From Gemmatimonadaceae bacterium (GTDB lineage: Bacteria > Gemmatimonadota > Gemmatimonadetes > Gemmatimonadales > Gemmatimonadaceae): a DNA stretch of 60,108 bases. The stretch covers positions 1-60,108 of the forward strand of contig JADYYN010000171.1 in the NCBI GenBank assembly GCA_020853635.1, read 5' to 3'. Position numbers and translations under genes: made by a program. Positions 35,601 to 42,395 of this stretch are shown in pieces. The first letter of the stretch is position 1, and every line of letters starts with the position of its first letter. The notes under the pieces are model-generated. The model saw nothing but the letters and a program-made list of their open reading frames with translations. It did not search any database and had not been told where the DNA came from.

Positions 35601-36223
35601 CAGTCACCGCTGCGCGCCGCGAACCACAGATACCGCGCGTCCTTGCCGTACGCCGCGCCCACCATCTTGAGGTTCGCCGGCGGTGCGGGATTCGCGGTCA
35701 GTGCCACGCCGCTGCCACCATCGACGTTGTACATCCACAGCTTGGCCGTGCCGCCGAGCCCACCGGAGCGCGATGCGACGACATACGCGCCATCCGGCGT
35801 CCACTCGGGCGAGACATAGAGATTGTTGTTGCCCTTGGTGAGCTGCGTCGTGTCTTTGCCGTCGAGCGACATGATCCACACGTTGTCGCCGCCACTGCGG
35901 TCGGACACGAACACCACCCGCTTGCCATCCGGCGAGAAGCGCGGCTGCACGTCGAATGCCATGCCGCTGGTGAGCCGCGTCGCTTTCCCGCCGGCGATCG
36001 GCATGGTGTACAGATCGCCGAGCAGGTCGAAGACGATGGTCTGCCCATCGGGCGAGACGTCGAGAGAGAGCCACGTCCCCTGGCGTGCCGTGAATGCGTG
36101 GGTACGCGCGGACTTGAGCGGCAACGTGACCGCCGTCGCTGCAGGGCCTTGAGCCCGGGCCTCGTGGGCGATGAGCGAGAGACCCACGACGAGAGCAATG
36201 AGAGAGCGAGTGGCGCGGAGCAT
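32681..36223 (-). CDS. PD40/TolB-propeller amidohydrolase, exported
   Basis: This 1180-residue protein has a signal peptide (LIALVVGLSLIAHEARA), then ~600 residues of TolB/PD40-type propeller repeats (LSPDGKYLVYATRF, FSPDGKRVVFVSD, SPDSRSLVWVTW). The C-terminal metal amidohydrolase has MPGMVDTHYHPQW (the H-x-H metal pair), GTTTTRDPQTATTD, and a C-terminal GSLEPGKMADLLVLDRDPL. Such fusions are annotated as exported dipeptidase or imidazolonepropionase-like enzymes; the substrate is unknown. It is first in the four-gene amide-hydrolase operon. Confidence 0.85.
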   Translation of the reverse strand: MLRATRSLIALVVGLSLIAHEARAQGPAATAVTLPLKSARTHAFTARQGTWLSLDVSPDGQTIVFDLLGDLYTMPIAGGKATRLTSGMAFDVQPRFSPDGKRVVFVSDRSGGDNVWIMSLDGKDTTQLTKGNNNLYVSPEWTPDGAYVVASRSGGLGGTAKLWMYNVDGGSGVALTANPAPPANLKMVGAAYGKDARYLWFAARSGDWQYNALGPQYQLYVWDRDNGRTSQMSTRYGSAFRPALSPDGKYLVYATRFETKTGLRIRELATQNEEWLAFPVQRDDSESRAPMDVYPGYSFTPDSRAVVVSYGGEIWRVPVDRSAPVKIPFEADVQLEMGPEVKFAYRVDTAQTFTARQVRDLAPSPDGSKLAFSSMGKIYVQDLPNGTPRRVSAATVGEFGPAWSPDSRSLVWVTWDDAQGGTMVRATLDARRGWATQTLASGARFADVAWSPAGDRIVATRAASREAQEAGGSFFGPVTSEFVWVPATGGAVTVIMPTGGMGNPHFTTVEKDRIYAYGTRDGLASFRWDGTDLKSHLRVTGPMPPGAGGSMTLDAGLDAQAARMIGGRASRPMTLREPRPYDATSGTGLAAHWGDDEEHLENNPTPPSASLIVIAPTGDKALAMVAMDLYVVTIPRVGATAPTVSVAAPATAVVPVRKLNEIGGEFPAWSHDGTRVMWGLGNAVWTYDLTRAKVVDDSLKVEARRVALLRADTTKRDSLARADSIAKADTVKKPTPGYKPVETRIAVQATRDTPRGVVVLRGGKAITMRGNEIIENADIVVRDDRIVAVGARGSVTIPAGARVIDVTGKVVMPGMVDTHYHPQWLTPGIHNTQTWQYLATLAYGTTTTRDPQTATTDFLTYGDRVMNGEMIGPRIYTTGPGVFSGEAVRDLEHARQVMARYAKYYDTKTLKMYMSGNRQQRQWIIQAAKELGIMPTTEGGLDQKLNLTHGIDGYPGIEHTLPITPKFADVFEWYRATGTYNSPTLVVEYGGPFGEGWFYQTEDLANDVKLRTFTHPIDLAGKIRRRGTGNAPGPAGFALREEYAMWQHGEDIAKTVAAGGKIAVGSHGQLQGLGMHWELWLVQSGGLSTHDALRAATIVGAEAIGLATDIGSLEPGKMADLLVLDRDPLLNIRNSNSIGMVMMNGRLYDANTLDEVYPRQRKLPMQPWAYTAPKATAGIQ

Positions 36224-36253
36224 CGGCGTCGACGGTGGACGGTGATGGCCATG

Positions 36254-36274
36254 GACGGCGCACTGGGCGCCGTC
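36254..36274 (-). other. Hairpin in the leader of the propeller-amidohydrolase operon
   Basis: GACGGCGC and GCGCCGTC form 8-bp arms with a 5-nt loop, 31 bp upstream of the start at 36223. A TAACGT (-10-like, 36301-36296 on the minus strand) lies just upstream. It could affect translation or mRNA stability. Confidence 0.35.
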
Positions 36275-36363
36275 CGTGCGGAAGTACTGCGCCCTACGTT
36301 AGGCCACAGGACCGAGCACCGGAAGGTCGCTGCGCCGCGCCCTCCCCAGCAGGGCGGGACGAC

Positions 36364-36369
36364 TACCTT
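36364..36369 (+). promoter_or_regulatory. Candidate -10 element upstream of rsmD
   Basis: TACCTT in GACTACCTTTCTCC resembles the element before the gene at 27593. The first start codon after it is the GTG at 36377, 7 nt away. Confidence 0.4.
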
Positions 36370-36376
36370 TCTCCGC

Positions 36377-36418
36377 GTGACCACTCGCCCCTGCCCCATG
36401 CCCGCCGCCACACCGTGA
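36377..36418 (+). CDS. Possible 13-codon leaderless leader peptide coupled to rsmD
   Basis: A GTG 7 nt after a TACCTT element opens a 13-residue frame (MTTRPCPMPAATP). Its TGA (36416-36418) overlaps the rsmD GTG as GTGA. Ribosomes loading on a leaderless 5' end could reach rsmD by termination-reinitiation, which would explain why rsmD has no Shine-Dalgarno. It is very short and could be chance. Confidence 0.3.
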   Translation: MTTRPCPMPAATP

Positions 36419-36978
36419 GAATCATCGCCGGCAAGTTCAAAGGCCGCGATCTCACCTCGCCCGCCGACTTCCGCGTGCGGCCCACCGCCGAACACGTGCG
36501 CGGCGCGCTGCTCGACCTGCTCGCCGAGGACCTGCCGGGCGCCTCGGTGCTCGATCTCTTCGCCGGCACCGGCGCACTCGGCCTCGAAGCCATCTCGCGC
36601 GGCGCGCGGCGCTGTGACTTCGTCGAGACCCGCCCCACCAGCCTCGCGGCGCTCAAGTCGAACATCATCAAGCTGCGACTGAAGGAACGCACCCGCGTGT
36701 TCAAGAAGGACGCGTTGCCGTTCGCCGGCCAGCTCAACGCCGATGCCTACGACCTCGTGTTCGTCGATCCGCCCTACGAGTCACGCATGCTCGACCGGGT
36801 GATCGATTCGTGGATGGCGCGCCACTTCACGCCCGTCCTCGCCGTCGAGCACGCGCGCACGCACATCCTCCCGCGCGGGGCGCTCACGCGGACCTTCGAG
36901 GACACCAGTGTGACCATCTACCGTGCCCCGCGCGCCACCGCTGCGACGGCCCCTGCGACCGCGGCTCCGACGGAATAG
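36415..36978 (+). CDS. rsmD: 16S rRNA (guanine(966)-N2)-methyltransferase
   Basis: This 187-residue protein has the usual length. It starts V/M-RIIAGKFKGRDL, the canonical RsmD N-terminus, so the GTG at 36415 is preferred over the long upstream frame. Other motifs: RPTAEHVRGALLDLL, VLDLFAGTGALGLEAISRGA (SAM-binding motif I) and the catalytic DPPY in VFVDPPYES. It methylates G966 of 16S rRNA. The C-terminal ~15 residues are Ala/Thr-rich. Its TAG stop is embedded in the -10 hexamer of the next gene. Confidence 0.9.
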   Translation: MRIIAGKFKGRDLTSPADFRVRPTAEHVRGALLDLLAEDLPGASVLDLFAGTGALGLEAISRGARRCDFVETRPTSLAALKSNIIKLRLKERTRVFKKDALPFAGQLNADAYDLVFVDPPYESRMLDRVIDSWMARHFTPVLAVEHARTHILPRGALTRTFEDTSVTIYRAPRATAATAPATAAPTE

Positions 36979-36981
36979 ATT
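36976..36981 (+). promoter_or_regulatory. -10 element, leaderless start of the DUF2520 gene
   Basis: TAGATT begins at the rsmD stop codon and is followed after exactly 6 nt by the GTG at 36988. No Shine-Dalgarno is present. Confidence 0.45.
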
Positions 36982-36987
36982 CGGCGC

Positions 36988-37848
36988 GTGGCCACCATCC
37001 CGCTCACACTCATCTTCGGTGCCGGTCGCGCCGGTCTCGCGCTCGCCAGCGCCATCGGCCTCGCGGGCGGACAGGCGCGCGTCGTCGCCCGCTCACCGGC
37101 CGGCGAGGCGCGCATCCGCGCCCGTGGCCTCGATCATGGCAGCGCGCAGGACGCGGCCGCGCTGTGGATCCTCGCCGTCCCCGACGACGTGCTCCCGCGC
37201 CTGTCGTCGGTGCTCGCCACGGAACTCCGCTCGCCCCTGCCGGCCGTCGCACTTCACCTGAGCGGCGGCGCCGCACTCGATGCACTCGAGCCCCTCAGTG
37301 TACTCGGCGTGAGCACCGGGTGGATGCATCCGTTGCAGACACTCACGTTCTCGTCGCCGAGCAACGCGTTGCAGGGGGTGCCGGCCGCGGTCGGCGGTAG
37401 CGGCGCCGCAGCCGCAGCGGCCTACGCGCTCGCCACGACGATCGGCATGCAACCCTTCGCGGTGAGTGACGCCGATCGCCCCAAGTACCACGCCGCCGCC
37501 ACACTGGGCTCGAGCTTCGCGGTCGCACTCATGGATGTCGCCATCCAGGCGGCCATCGACGCCGGTGTGCCGCCGGTACTCGCCCGCAACGGCATCGCCC
37601 GGCTCACCGCCACCGCCGCCGAACGTGTCGGCGCGGAAGGCACGACCGAAGCGCTCACCGGTCCCATCCGCCGCGGCGACGTCGGGACGGTCGTGCGGCA
37701 TCTCGACGCACTCGATGCGACGCTCCCTGCGCACGGACTCATTTATCGCGTGATGGCCGCGCGGACCCTGGCGCTTGCGCAGAAGAGCGGCATGCCACCA
37801 GAGACCGTCGCCGCGATGCAGCAGGCGCTCGCACCGCGAGCGCGCTGA
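36988..37848 (+). CDS. Rossmann-fold DUF2520 protein
   Basis: This 286-residue protein has an N-terminal Rossmann NAD(P)-binding motif (LIFGAGRAGLALASAIGLAG), a middle LWILAVPDDVLPRL strand, SVLGVSTGWMHPLQTL, and the DUF2520 C-terminal helical domain with the family's YHAAATLGSSF. Related proteins resemble ketopantoate or pyrroline-5-carboxylate reductases, but no reaction is established. It abuts the convergent small gene with no gap. Together with rsmD it forms a common housekeeping neighbourhood. Confidence 0.85.
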   Translation: MATIPLTLIFGAGRAGLALASAIGLAGGQARVVARSPAGEARIRARGLDHGSAQDAAALWILAVPDDVLPRLSSVLATELRSPLPAVALHLSGGAALDALEPLSVLGVSTGWMHPLQTLTFSSPSNALQGVPAAVGGSGAAAAAAYALATTIGMQPFAVSDADRPKYHAAATLGSSFAVALMDVAIQAAIDAGVPPVLARNGIARLTATAAERVGAEGTTEALTGPIRRGDVGTVVRHLDALDATLPAHGLIYRVMAARTLALAQKSGMPPETVAAMQQALAPRAR

Positions 37849-38145
37849 CTAGGCCTGCGCTTCGGGTGCCACCGCCGGCGCCTTCGCCGGCACATTGCGC
37901 TTGCCCCAATGCGAGCCGCGCTGCGTGGGCTGCGTGAGCTGGAACAGGCGGTTCGTGTAGAACTGGACGATCCGATCCTGGACGGTCCCGCGGGTGTCGT
38001 CCTTGGCGGCCCGGAACGGCGCGTAGCGCTGGCCGTCACCGCTCACCGCGAACCACCACCACGCGTCATCCTCGGCGCCTTTCCGCACTTCCACGGTGCA
38101 GTTGTAGCTGCGACCGCTGTCCACGAACTCAAAGCCCTTGATCAT
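37849..38145 (-). CDS. Conserved hypothetical small protein
   Basis: This 98-residue cytoplasmic protein was not recognised. It is Trp-rich (DAWWWFAVSGDGQRYAPFRA), with RIVQFYTNRLFQLTQPTQ and a terminal GSHWGKRNVPA segment; the last ~15 residues are Ala/Pro-rich. The ATG at 38145 follows a GCGGAAG sequence, and a TAGATT -10-like element lies upstream (38175-38170, minus strand). Its coding composition is normal for the window, and I believe it is real. Confidence 0.65.
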   Translation of the reverse strand: MIKGFEFVDSGRSYNCTVEVRKGAEDDAWWWFAVSGDGQRYAPFRAAKDDTRGTVQDRIVQFYTNRLFQLTQPTQRGSHWGKRNVPAKAPAVAPEAQA

Positions 38146-38237
38146 CTTCCGCCCGATTGAGTGTCACCTAATCTAACCCATTCGAGTCCCTTGTGGGTCG
38201 CTGCGGGCTCCCGGGTGGCCTCGGCGACCGCCCGGAT

Positions 38238-38243
38238 TAGACT
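38238..38243 (+). promoter_or_regulatory. -10 element, leaderless start of the yaeQ gene
   Basis: TAGACT is followed after exactly 6 nt by the ATG at 38250. No Shine-Dalgarno is present. Confidence 0.45.
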
Positions 38244-38249
38244 TCCGCC

Positions 38250-38792
38250 ATGGCTCTGACCGCGACGCTGTACAGCTTCGACATCGCGCTAAGCGACGTA
38301 GACCGAGGTGTTTACGAGCAGTTCGCCATCAAGGCCGCCTGCCATCCCTCCGAGAGTGAGGAGTACCTCCTCACACGGGTGCTCGCCTACTGTTTGGAGT
38401 ACGCAGAGGGGATCAGTTTCTCCAAAGGCGGGATCTCCGACCCCGACGACCCCGCGATCGTCGTGAAGGACCTCACGGGCGCCTGGAAGAGCTGGATCGA
38501 GATCGGCGCGCCGGACGCCGCCCGCCTCCACATCGCCAGCAAAGCCAGTCCGCGCGTGGCGGTCTACACGCACAAGGACCCGCGGCTGCTGCTCAGGACC
38601 TACGAAGGCACGCGCATCCACAAGGCCGATCAGATCGCGCTGTTCGCGGTCGATCGAGATCTGCTCGCCGCGCTCGCCGAGCGACTCGACCGCCGCAACT
38701 CGTGGACCCTCTCCGTCACGGACGGAACCATATACATAGATGTGGACGGTGCGTCGCTGTCAGGGAATTTTCCTCGGATTCCGCTTCCCTGA
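38250..38792 (+). CDS. yaeQ: YaeQ family protein
   Basis: This 180-residue protein has the family length and motifs in order: LYSFDIALSDVDRGVYEQF, HPSESEEYLLTRVLAYCLEY, GISDPDDPAIVVKDLTG, WIEIGAPDAARLH and VAVYTHKDP. YaeQ has a PD-(D/E)xK-like nuclease fold; its role is unsettled (suspected DNA repair or transcription-related). It is a single gene with an apparent leaderless start. Confidence 0.9.
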   Translation: MALTATLYSFDIALSDVDRGVYEQFAIKAACHPSESEEYLLTRVLAYCLEYAEGISFSKGGISDPDDPAIVVKDLTGAWKSWIEIGAPDAARLHIASKASPRVAVYTHKDPRLLLRTYEGTRIHKADQIALFAVDRDLLAALAERLDRRNSWTLSVTDGTIYIDVDGASLSGNFPRIPLP

Positions 38793-39099
38793 GCCGGACA
38801 ATGGGGGGGCGGGCACAACGCACGAACTCGAACCCACCTCCGAGTAGGTCTCCTCCGCCTCGAAGCAGGTCGCGATGGGCAGTCCGTCACTCGCCGAGGG
38901 CAACAGCACTCAGGCCGCGGCGCGCAGCAACGAGGAGCTGCTCGGCGCGTTCTCGGCACAGGCGAAACACACCACCCGCGGCCAGCCGTGCTTGCTGAGC
39001 GGCTGGCCGCGGTGCGTCGTGGGGCGCAGATTGGGGGTCGCAACGTCCGACGCTGGACGCGCGTACCACAGCGAACCCCAACCCGCAGAGGCTCCACCG
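38793..39099. other. Intergenic stretch without a gene
   Basis: About 307 bp lie between yaeQ and the cytochrome c gene. No convincing frame was found. A long frame runs into the cytochrome gene from 38875 but shows no protein-like conservation pattern before the lipoprotein signal. The only clear element is a 13-bp-arm inverted repeat (38976-39012). Confidence 0.6.
38976..39012. repeat. 13-bp-arm inverted repeat upstream of the cytochrome c gene
   Basis: CCGCGGCCAGCCG and its exact complement flank an 11-nt loop. On either strand it makes a very stable hairpin. There is no T-tract. It may terminate yaeQ transcription or control the cytochrome gene. Confidence 0.6.
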
Positions 39100-39528
39100 A
39101 TGCGCCGCTCGTTCCTCGTTGCACCGCTCCTCGCCACACTCGTCCTCTCGGCCTGCGCCAAGTCGTCAGGCACCGAGGCCGCCGCGGCCCCGCAGCCCAA
39201 GGGCCCGACCATGCCGGCCGGTGTCACCCCGGCGATGATCACCCTGGGCGACTCGCTCTACAACGCCGGGAGTTGCCAGCGTTGCCATGGCCAGAAGGGC
39301 GTCGGTGCCAACAACGGCCCCGCACTCGTGACCGGTCCGTGGCTGCACTCCAAGGGCACCTTCGAGGAGATCGTCACGACGATCACCAACGGTGTGCCGC
39401 GTGCGTCGATCAAGGACGCCGCCCGTCGCTTCCCGATGAACGGTCGCGGCGGCAACATGAATCTGAACGACGACCAGATCAAGGCGGTCGCTGCCTACGT
39501 GTGGTCCATCTCGCGCGACAAGAAGTAG
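39100..39528 (+). CDS. Monoheme cytochrome c lipoprotein
   Basis: This 142-residue protein has a lipoprotein signal (LLATLVLSAC), then one heme c site CQRCHGQKGVG at about residue 60, and the distal Met in RFPMNGRGGNM. The C-terminal helix QIKAVAAYVWSISR is typical of class I cytochromes c. The ATG at 39100 has an AGAGG ribosome binding site. It probably shuttles electrons in the periplasm, possibly to the caa3 oxidase encoded further on. It is convergent with the symporter gene, 2 bp away. Confidence 0.88.
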   Translation: MRRSFLVAPLLATLVLSACAKSSGTEAAAAPQPKGPTMPAGVTPAMITLGDSLYNAGSCQRCHGQKGVGANNGPALVTGPWLHSKGTFEEIVTTITNGVPRASIKDAARRFPMNGRGGNMNLNDDQIKAVAAYVWSISRDKK

Positions 39529-39530
39529 CG

Positions 39531-40979
39531 TCAGTCGCGGGACGGGCGCGTGAGCAACGCGACCGCGCCCGTCACCGCGATGTTCGCCCCGAGCGCCACC
39601 ACACCCACATTCACGTCCAGCACCGCGCCCGGCCATGACGGCGCGAGTTGCGCCAGGGTGATGCCGCTGATCGTCTGCGCGGCGACGACCGACACACCAG
39701 TGACGATTCCGGCCCCCGCCGCAAGCGCGGAGATGCGCCAGCCGGGGACGATCGCACACACGAGCGATGGGAAGAGCTGCGTCACGAACGCATAACCCAT
39801 CAGCAACAGCGCGACGATGGTGCTCCCGCCGCGCAGCGTGAACCACAACGCCACCGCCGCGACCACCGGCACCGCCCACTTCGCGGCGCGCGCGACCCGT
39901 GCGTCATCCGCATCCGGCACCAGCGCGCGATACCCGGTGTTGGCCATCGTCGTCGCGGCGGCCATGAGGATCATCGACCCCGGCACGAGTGCGGTGAGCA
40001 CACCAGCAGCGCCCACGGTGCCCACGGCCCAGTCCGGTAGCTGCGCGCGCACCAATCGCAGCAGCGCGAGATCCACATCGCTCCCCTCAAGCCCCGGCAC
40101 GGACAACAGCGCGGCGAAGCCGGTGAAGAACACGAACAACAGCACGAGCTGATACAACGGCATCAGACTCGAGTTGCGACGGAGCGCGTTCTCGCCTTTC
40201 GCGGTGAATACGGACGCGAAGTTCTGTGGCCAGAGATAGAGACCGAGCGCGGAGAGCAGCACGGTGCTCGAGAACCAGCTCGGACTGAACCCGCGCTCCG
40301 GCAATATCAGGAAGCCCGGTCGCTCGCCCTCGATGCGCGCGAACATCTCGCCCACGCCGCCGAAGAGTTTCCACGGCAGGTACAGCCCGAGCGCGACCAC
40401 CACCACGAGGATCAGCACATCCTTCGCCAACGCGGTGAGCGCACTGCCGTGGATGCCACTCGCACTCACGTAGCCCACCAGCGCTGCAGTGCCGAGCCAG
40501 ATCGCCATCGTCGGCGAGATCACACCCGCCGAGGCTTCACTCACGATCAGCCCCAGCCCTTTGAGTTGCAGCACCAGGTACGGGATGAGCGCGACCACTC
40601 CCACCACGGCCACAAGGCCGCCGAGTGCACGGCTGTCGTATTTGCGCGCCCAGAAGTCCGCCTGCGAGAACAGGCGATGTTCGGTCGCGTAGCGCCAGAT
40701 GGGTGGGAGTACCCAGTACGCGAGCACGTACGACACCGCACCGTAGCAGATGATGTAGAACGCGGGCGCGCCTTTGCCGTACGCCCACCCGCTGCCGCCG
40801 AGCAGCGTGAAGGTCGTGTAGATCTCCCCCGCCATGAGGAGGAACACGAACAACGTGCCGAACCCGCGACCGCCGACCGACCACTCCTCGAGCTTCATCG
40901 TGCGACCGCGTCGGGCATAGAGCCCGAGGCCGATGGCCAGCGCGAACGACGCGAGGATGAGCAGCAGCGCGATGTTCAT
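39531..40979 (-). CDS. Sodium:solute symporter family transporter
   Basis: This 482-residue protein has ~13 transmembrane helices of the SSS family. Markers: EEWSVGGRGFGTLFVFLLMAG in helix 1, FTLLGGSGWAYGKGAPAFY, ALGLYLWPQNFASVFTAKGE, and VPGSMILMAAATTMANTGYR, the sodium-site region. The ATG at 40979 overlaps the DUF3311 stop as ATGA. The SSS-DUF3311 pair is a recurring arrangement near organic-acid or pantothenate-type transporters; the substrate is not readable. Confidence 0.88.
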   Translation of the reverse strand: MNIALLLILASFALAIGLGLYARRGRTMKLEEWSVGGRGFGTLFVFLLMAGEIYTTFTLLGGSGWAYGKGAPAFYIICYGAVSYVLAYWVLPPIWRYATEHRLFSQADFWARKYDSRALGGLVAVVGVVALIPYLVLQLKGLGLIVSEASAGVISPTMAIWLGTAALVGYVSASGIHGSALTALAKDVLILVVVVALGLYLPWKLFGGVGEMFARIEGERPGFLILPERGFSPSWFSSTVLLSALGLYLWPQNFASVFTAKGENALRRNSSLMPLYQLVLLFVFFTGFAALLSVPGLEGSDVDLALLRLVRAQLPDWAVGTVGAAGVLTALVPGSMILMAAATTMANTGYRALVPDADDARVARAAKWAVPVVAAVALWFTLRGGSTIVALLLMGYAFVTQLFPSLVCAIVPGWRISALAAGAGIVTGVSVVAAQTISGITLAQLAPSWPGAVLDVNVGVVALGANIAVTGAVALLTRPSRD

Positions 40980-41161
40980 CGCGCGCGGCGGTCGAGCCAG
41001 TGCAGCAACGCCATCGTGCCCGACGCCAGCAGCACCGCGCCCACACACCACGCCAACAGGAACGGCAGCCCGAAGATGCGTGGCTCCACGCGATTCGCGA
41101 AGAAGGGCGCACCCAGCAACGCAATGAGCGGAATGAGGGCGAGGGCGTGGTACGCGCGCAT
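40976..41161 (-). CDS. DUF3311 small membrane protein
   Basis: This 61-residue protein has two transmembrane helices (LALIPLIALLGAPFFANR and LPFLLAWCVGAVLLASGTMA). Its length, topology and position overlapping an SSS transporter by 4 bp match DUF3311, probably an accessory subunit of the symporter. It starts 1 bp after the cupin gene, so all three share a message. Confidence 0.85.
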   Translation of the reverse strand: MRAYHALALIPLIALLGAPFFANRVEPRIFGLPFLLAWCVGAVLLASGTMALLHWLDRRAR

Positions 41162-41162
41162 C

Positions 41163-41480
41163 TCAGTCGCCCACGCGCACGGTCGTCGCCGGCTCGAACA
41201 GGATCACTTCCACCTCGTGCTCAGCCACCGGCCGATGCTCGGTGCCGCGCGGCACGATGAGGAACTCACCGGTGGAGAGCGGCACGTGCCGGTCGCGGAA
41301 CTCCATGGTGAATGCGCCGCGGTGCACGAGGAACATCTCGTCCTCGTGCGTATGCTGATGCCAGTGGAACTCCCCCTGGAACTTCACGGCCTTCACCTGC
41401 TGTCCGTTCAACTCACCGATGACCACCGGGGACCAGTGGTCGTGGATGCGGGCGAACTCGGCGTCGAGGTTGATTCGCAT
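41163..41480 (-). CDS. Cupin domain protein
   Basis: This 105-residue single-domain cupin has motif 1 as HWHQHTHEDEMFLVHRG (metal His/Glu ligands) and motif 2 as PRGTEHRPVAE. It is small and cytoplasmic, perhaps a sensor or isomerase for the substrate of the downstream symporter. A TAGTTT hexamer ends 5 nt before the ATG at 41480, so this operon too may be leaderless. Confidence 0.85.
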   Translation of the reverse strand: MRINLDAEFARIHDHWSPVVIGELNGQQVKAVKFQGEFHWHQHTHEDEMFLVHRGAFTMEFRDRHVPLSTGEFLIVPRGTEHRPVAEHEVEVILFEPATTVRVGD

Positions 41481-41485
41481 CACCC

Positions 41486-41491
41486 AAACTA
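41486..41491 (-). promoter_or_regulatory. -10 element, near-leaderless start of the cupin operon
   Basis: On the minus strand TAGTTT is followed after 5 nt by the ATG at 41480. No -35 was seen. Confidence 0.4.
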
Positions 41492-41547
41492 CGATACGTG
41501 GGGGTGCGGGGCCATTGTTCGTGTTGCTCGACTGACTTCAACTGCTT

Positions 41548-41834
41548 TCACCACAGAGGGCACAGAGAACTGCAACTGCGTTCAACACAGGGACACAGGG
41601 AACACAGGGAACCAAGGGTGTCATGAGAGGACACAGGTAGAGGCAGTGTTTGTACAGCGTCGATTTCTGGACTGCTGTGGGTATTGAAGGGGAGGTAAGC
41701 CGTCTTGTCTTCCCGATCTACTCCTCTGTTGTCTCTGTGCCCTCTGTGCCCTCTGTGGTGACCGCCGTTGCCGTGCTACCGCGGGGCTCCACTCCCCTGG
41801 GTCCCCTGTGTCCCTGTGGTGAATGCAGTAACGG
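41548..41834. repeat. Two interleaved imperfect inverted repeats (CACAGAG and CACAGGG units)
   Basis: One unit, TCACCACAGAGGGCACAGAG (41548-41567), is inverted at 41723-41761. A second unit built of CACAGGGA repeats (about 41575-41617, starting AACTGCGTTCAACACAGG) is inverted at 41786-41829, where the shared ends read GCAGT. The order A, B, then inverted A, inverted B is interleaved rather than nested. The last unit lies inside the 3' end of the membrane-protein gene. No transposase is present. The stretch 41481-41775 holds no gene. Confidence 0.65.
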
Positions 41835-42321
41835 AACGCCGCGCCACAAACCCGATCACCCACCCCACACACACCACATGAATGGTCCACGCCACCATCA
41901 CCGCCGCGACCGAGAACTGGAACCGGAACGGCGCCGCAGACAGCGGCAGCACCACCAGATTCATCACGGCCCACACCAGCACCCCATACACCCCGCTCCA
42001 CAGCACCCATCGCTCGGCGAGCACGGTCCACCGCTCCGCGGCAACGAGGTAGACCGTGGCCGCACTGAGTGCGATGAAGAAATGCAGTTCGAGTCCGAGC
42101 AGCACCGTCATCCCACCGCCGTCGAACGCGTCGCGGCCGAGGATGCCACTCGCGATCGATTGGAGGATGCGCTCGGGCGCGGTGCCGCGTATCGCGCCCT
42201 GCACGATGGCCGCCGCGAGATCGAGCACACCCGCGAGTCCGCCCGCGAGCAGGATGCGACGGAGTCGGGCCGTGCCGCGCGACGGACGGCGATAACTGTG
42301 GATTTCGAGCGGTGCGGACAT
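41776..42321 (-). CDS. Four-helix membrane protein with a repeat-derived C-terminus
   Basis: This protein of about 181 residues starts MSAPLEIHSYRR (ATG 42321) and has four hydrophobic helices (ILLAGGLAGVLDLAAAIVQ, LELHFFIALSAATVYLVAA, LWSGVYGVLVWAVMNLVVL, VAAVMVAWTIHVVCVGWVIG). It resembles uncharacterised DUF1440/YagU-type membrane proteins, but this is a weak match. The last ~20 residues (AFTTGTQGTQGS) are encoded by the inverted CACAGGG repeat, so the natural C-terminus appears overwritten by repeat DNA. Confidence 0.65.
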   Translation of the reverse strand: MSAPLEIHSYRRPSRGTARLRRILLAGGLAGVLDLAAAIVQGAIRGTAPERILQSIASGILGRDAFDGGGMTVLLGLELHFFIALSAATVYLVAAERWTVLAERWVLWSGVYGVLVWAVMNLVVLPLSAAPFRFQFSVAAVMVAWTIHVVCVGWVIGFVARRSVTAFTTGTQGTQGSGAPR

Positions 42322-42395
42322 CTGGTACGATGGGGGGAGAGACGACCTCGACCCTCTACGTACCACCGCGCCGCGGCGTTCGTCACATCATGGGG

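Noticed and set aside
33080-36418. A 1112-codon open frame antisense to the propeller-amidohydrolase
   Set aside because: Arg/His-rich low-complexity translation opposite a gene with clear propeller and metal-site motifs.
41548-41834. Possible CRISPR array from repeated CACAGAG/CACAGGG units
   Set aside because: Units are short, degenerate and in both orientations, without regular spacers or cas genes.
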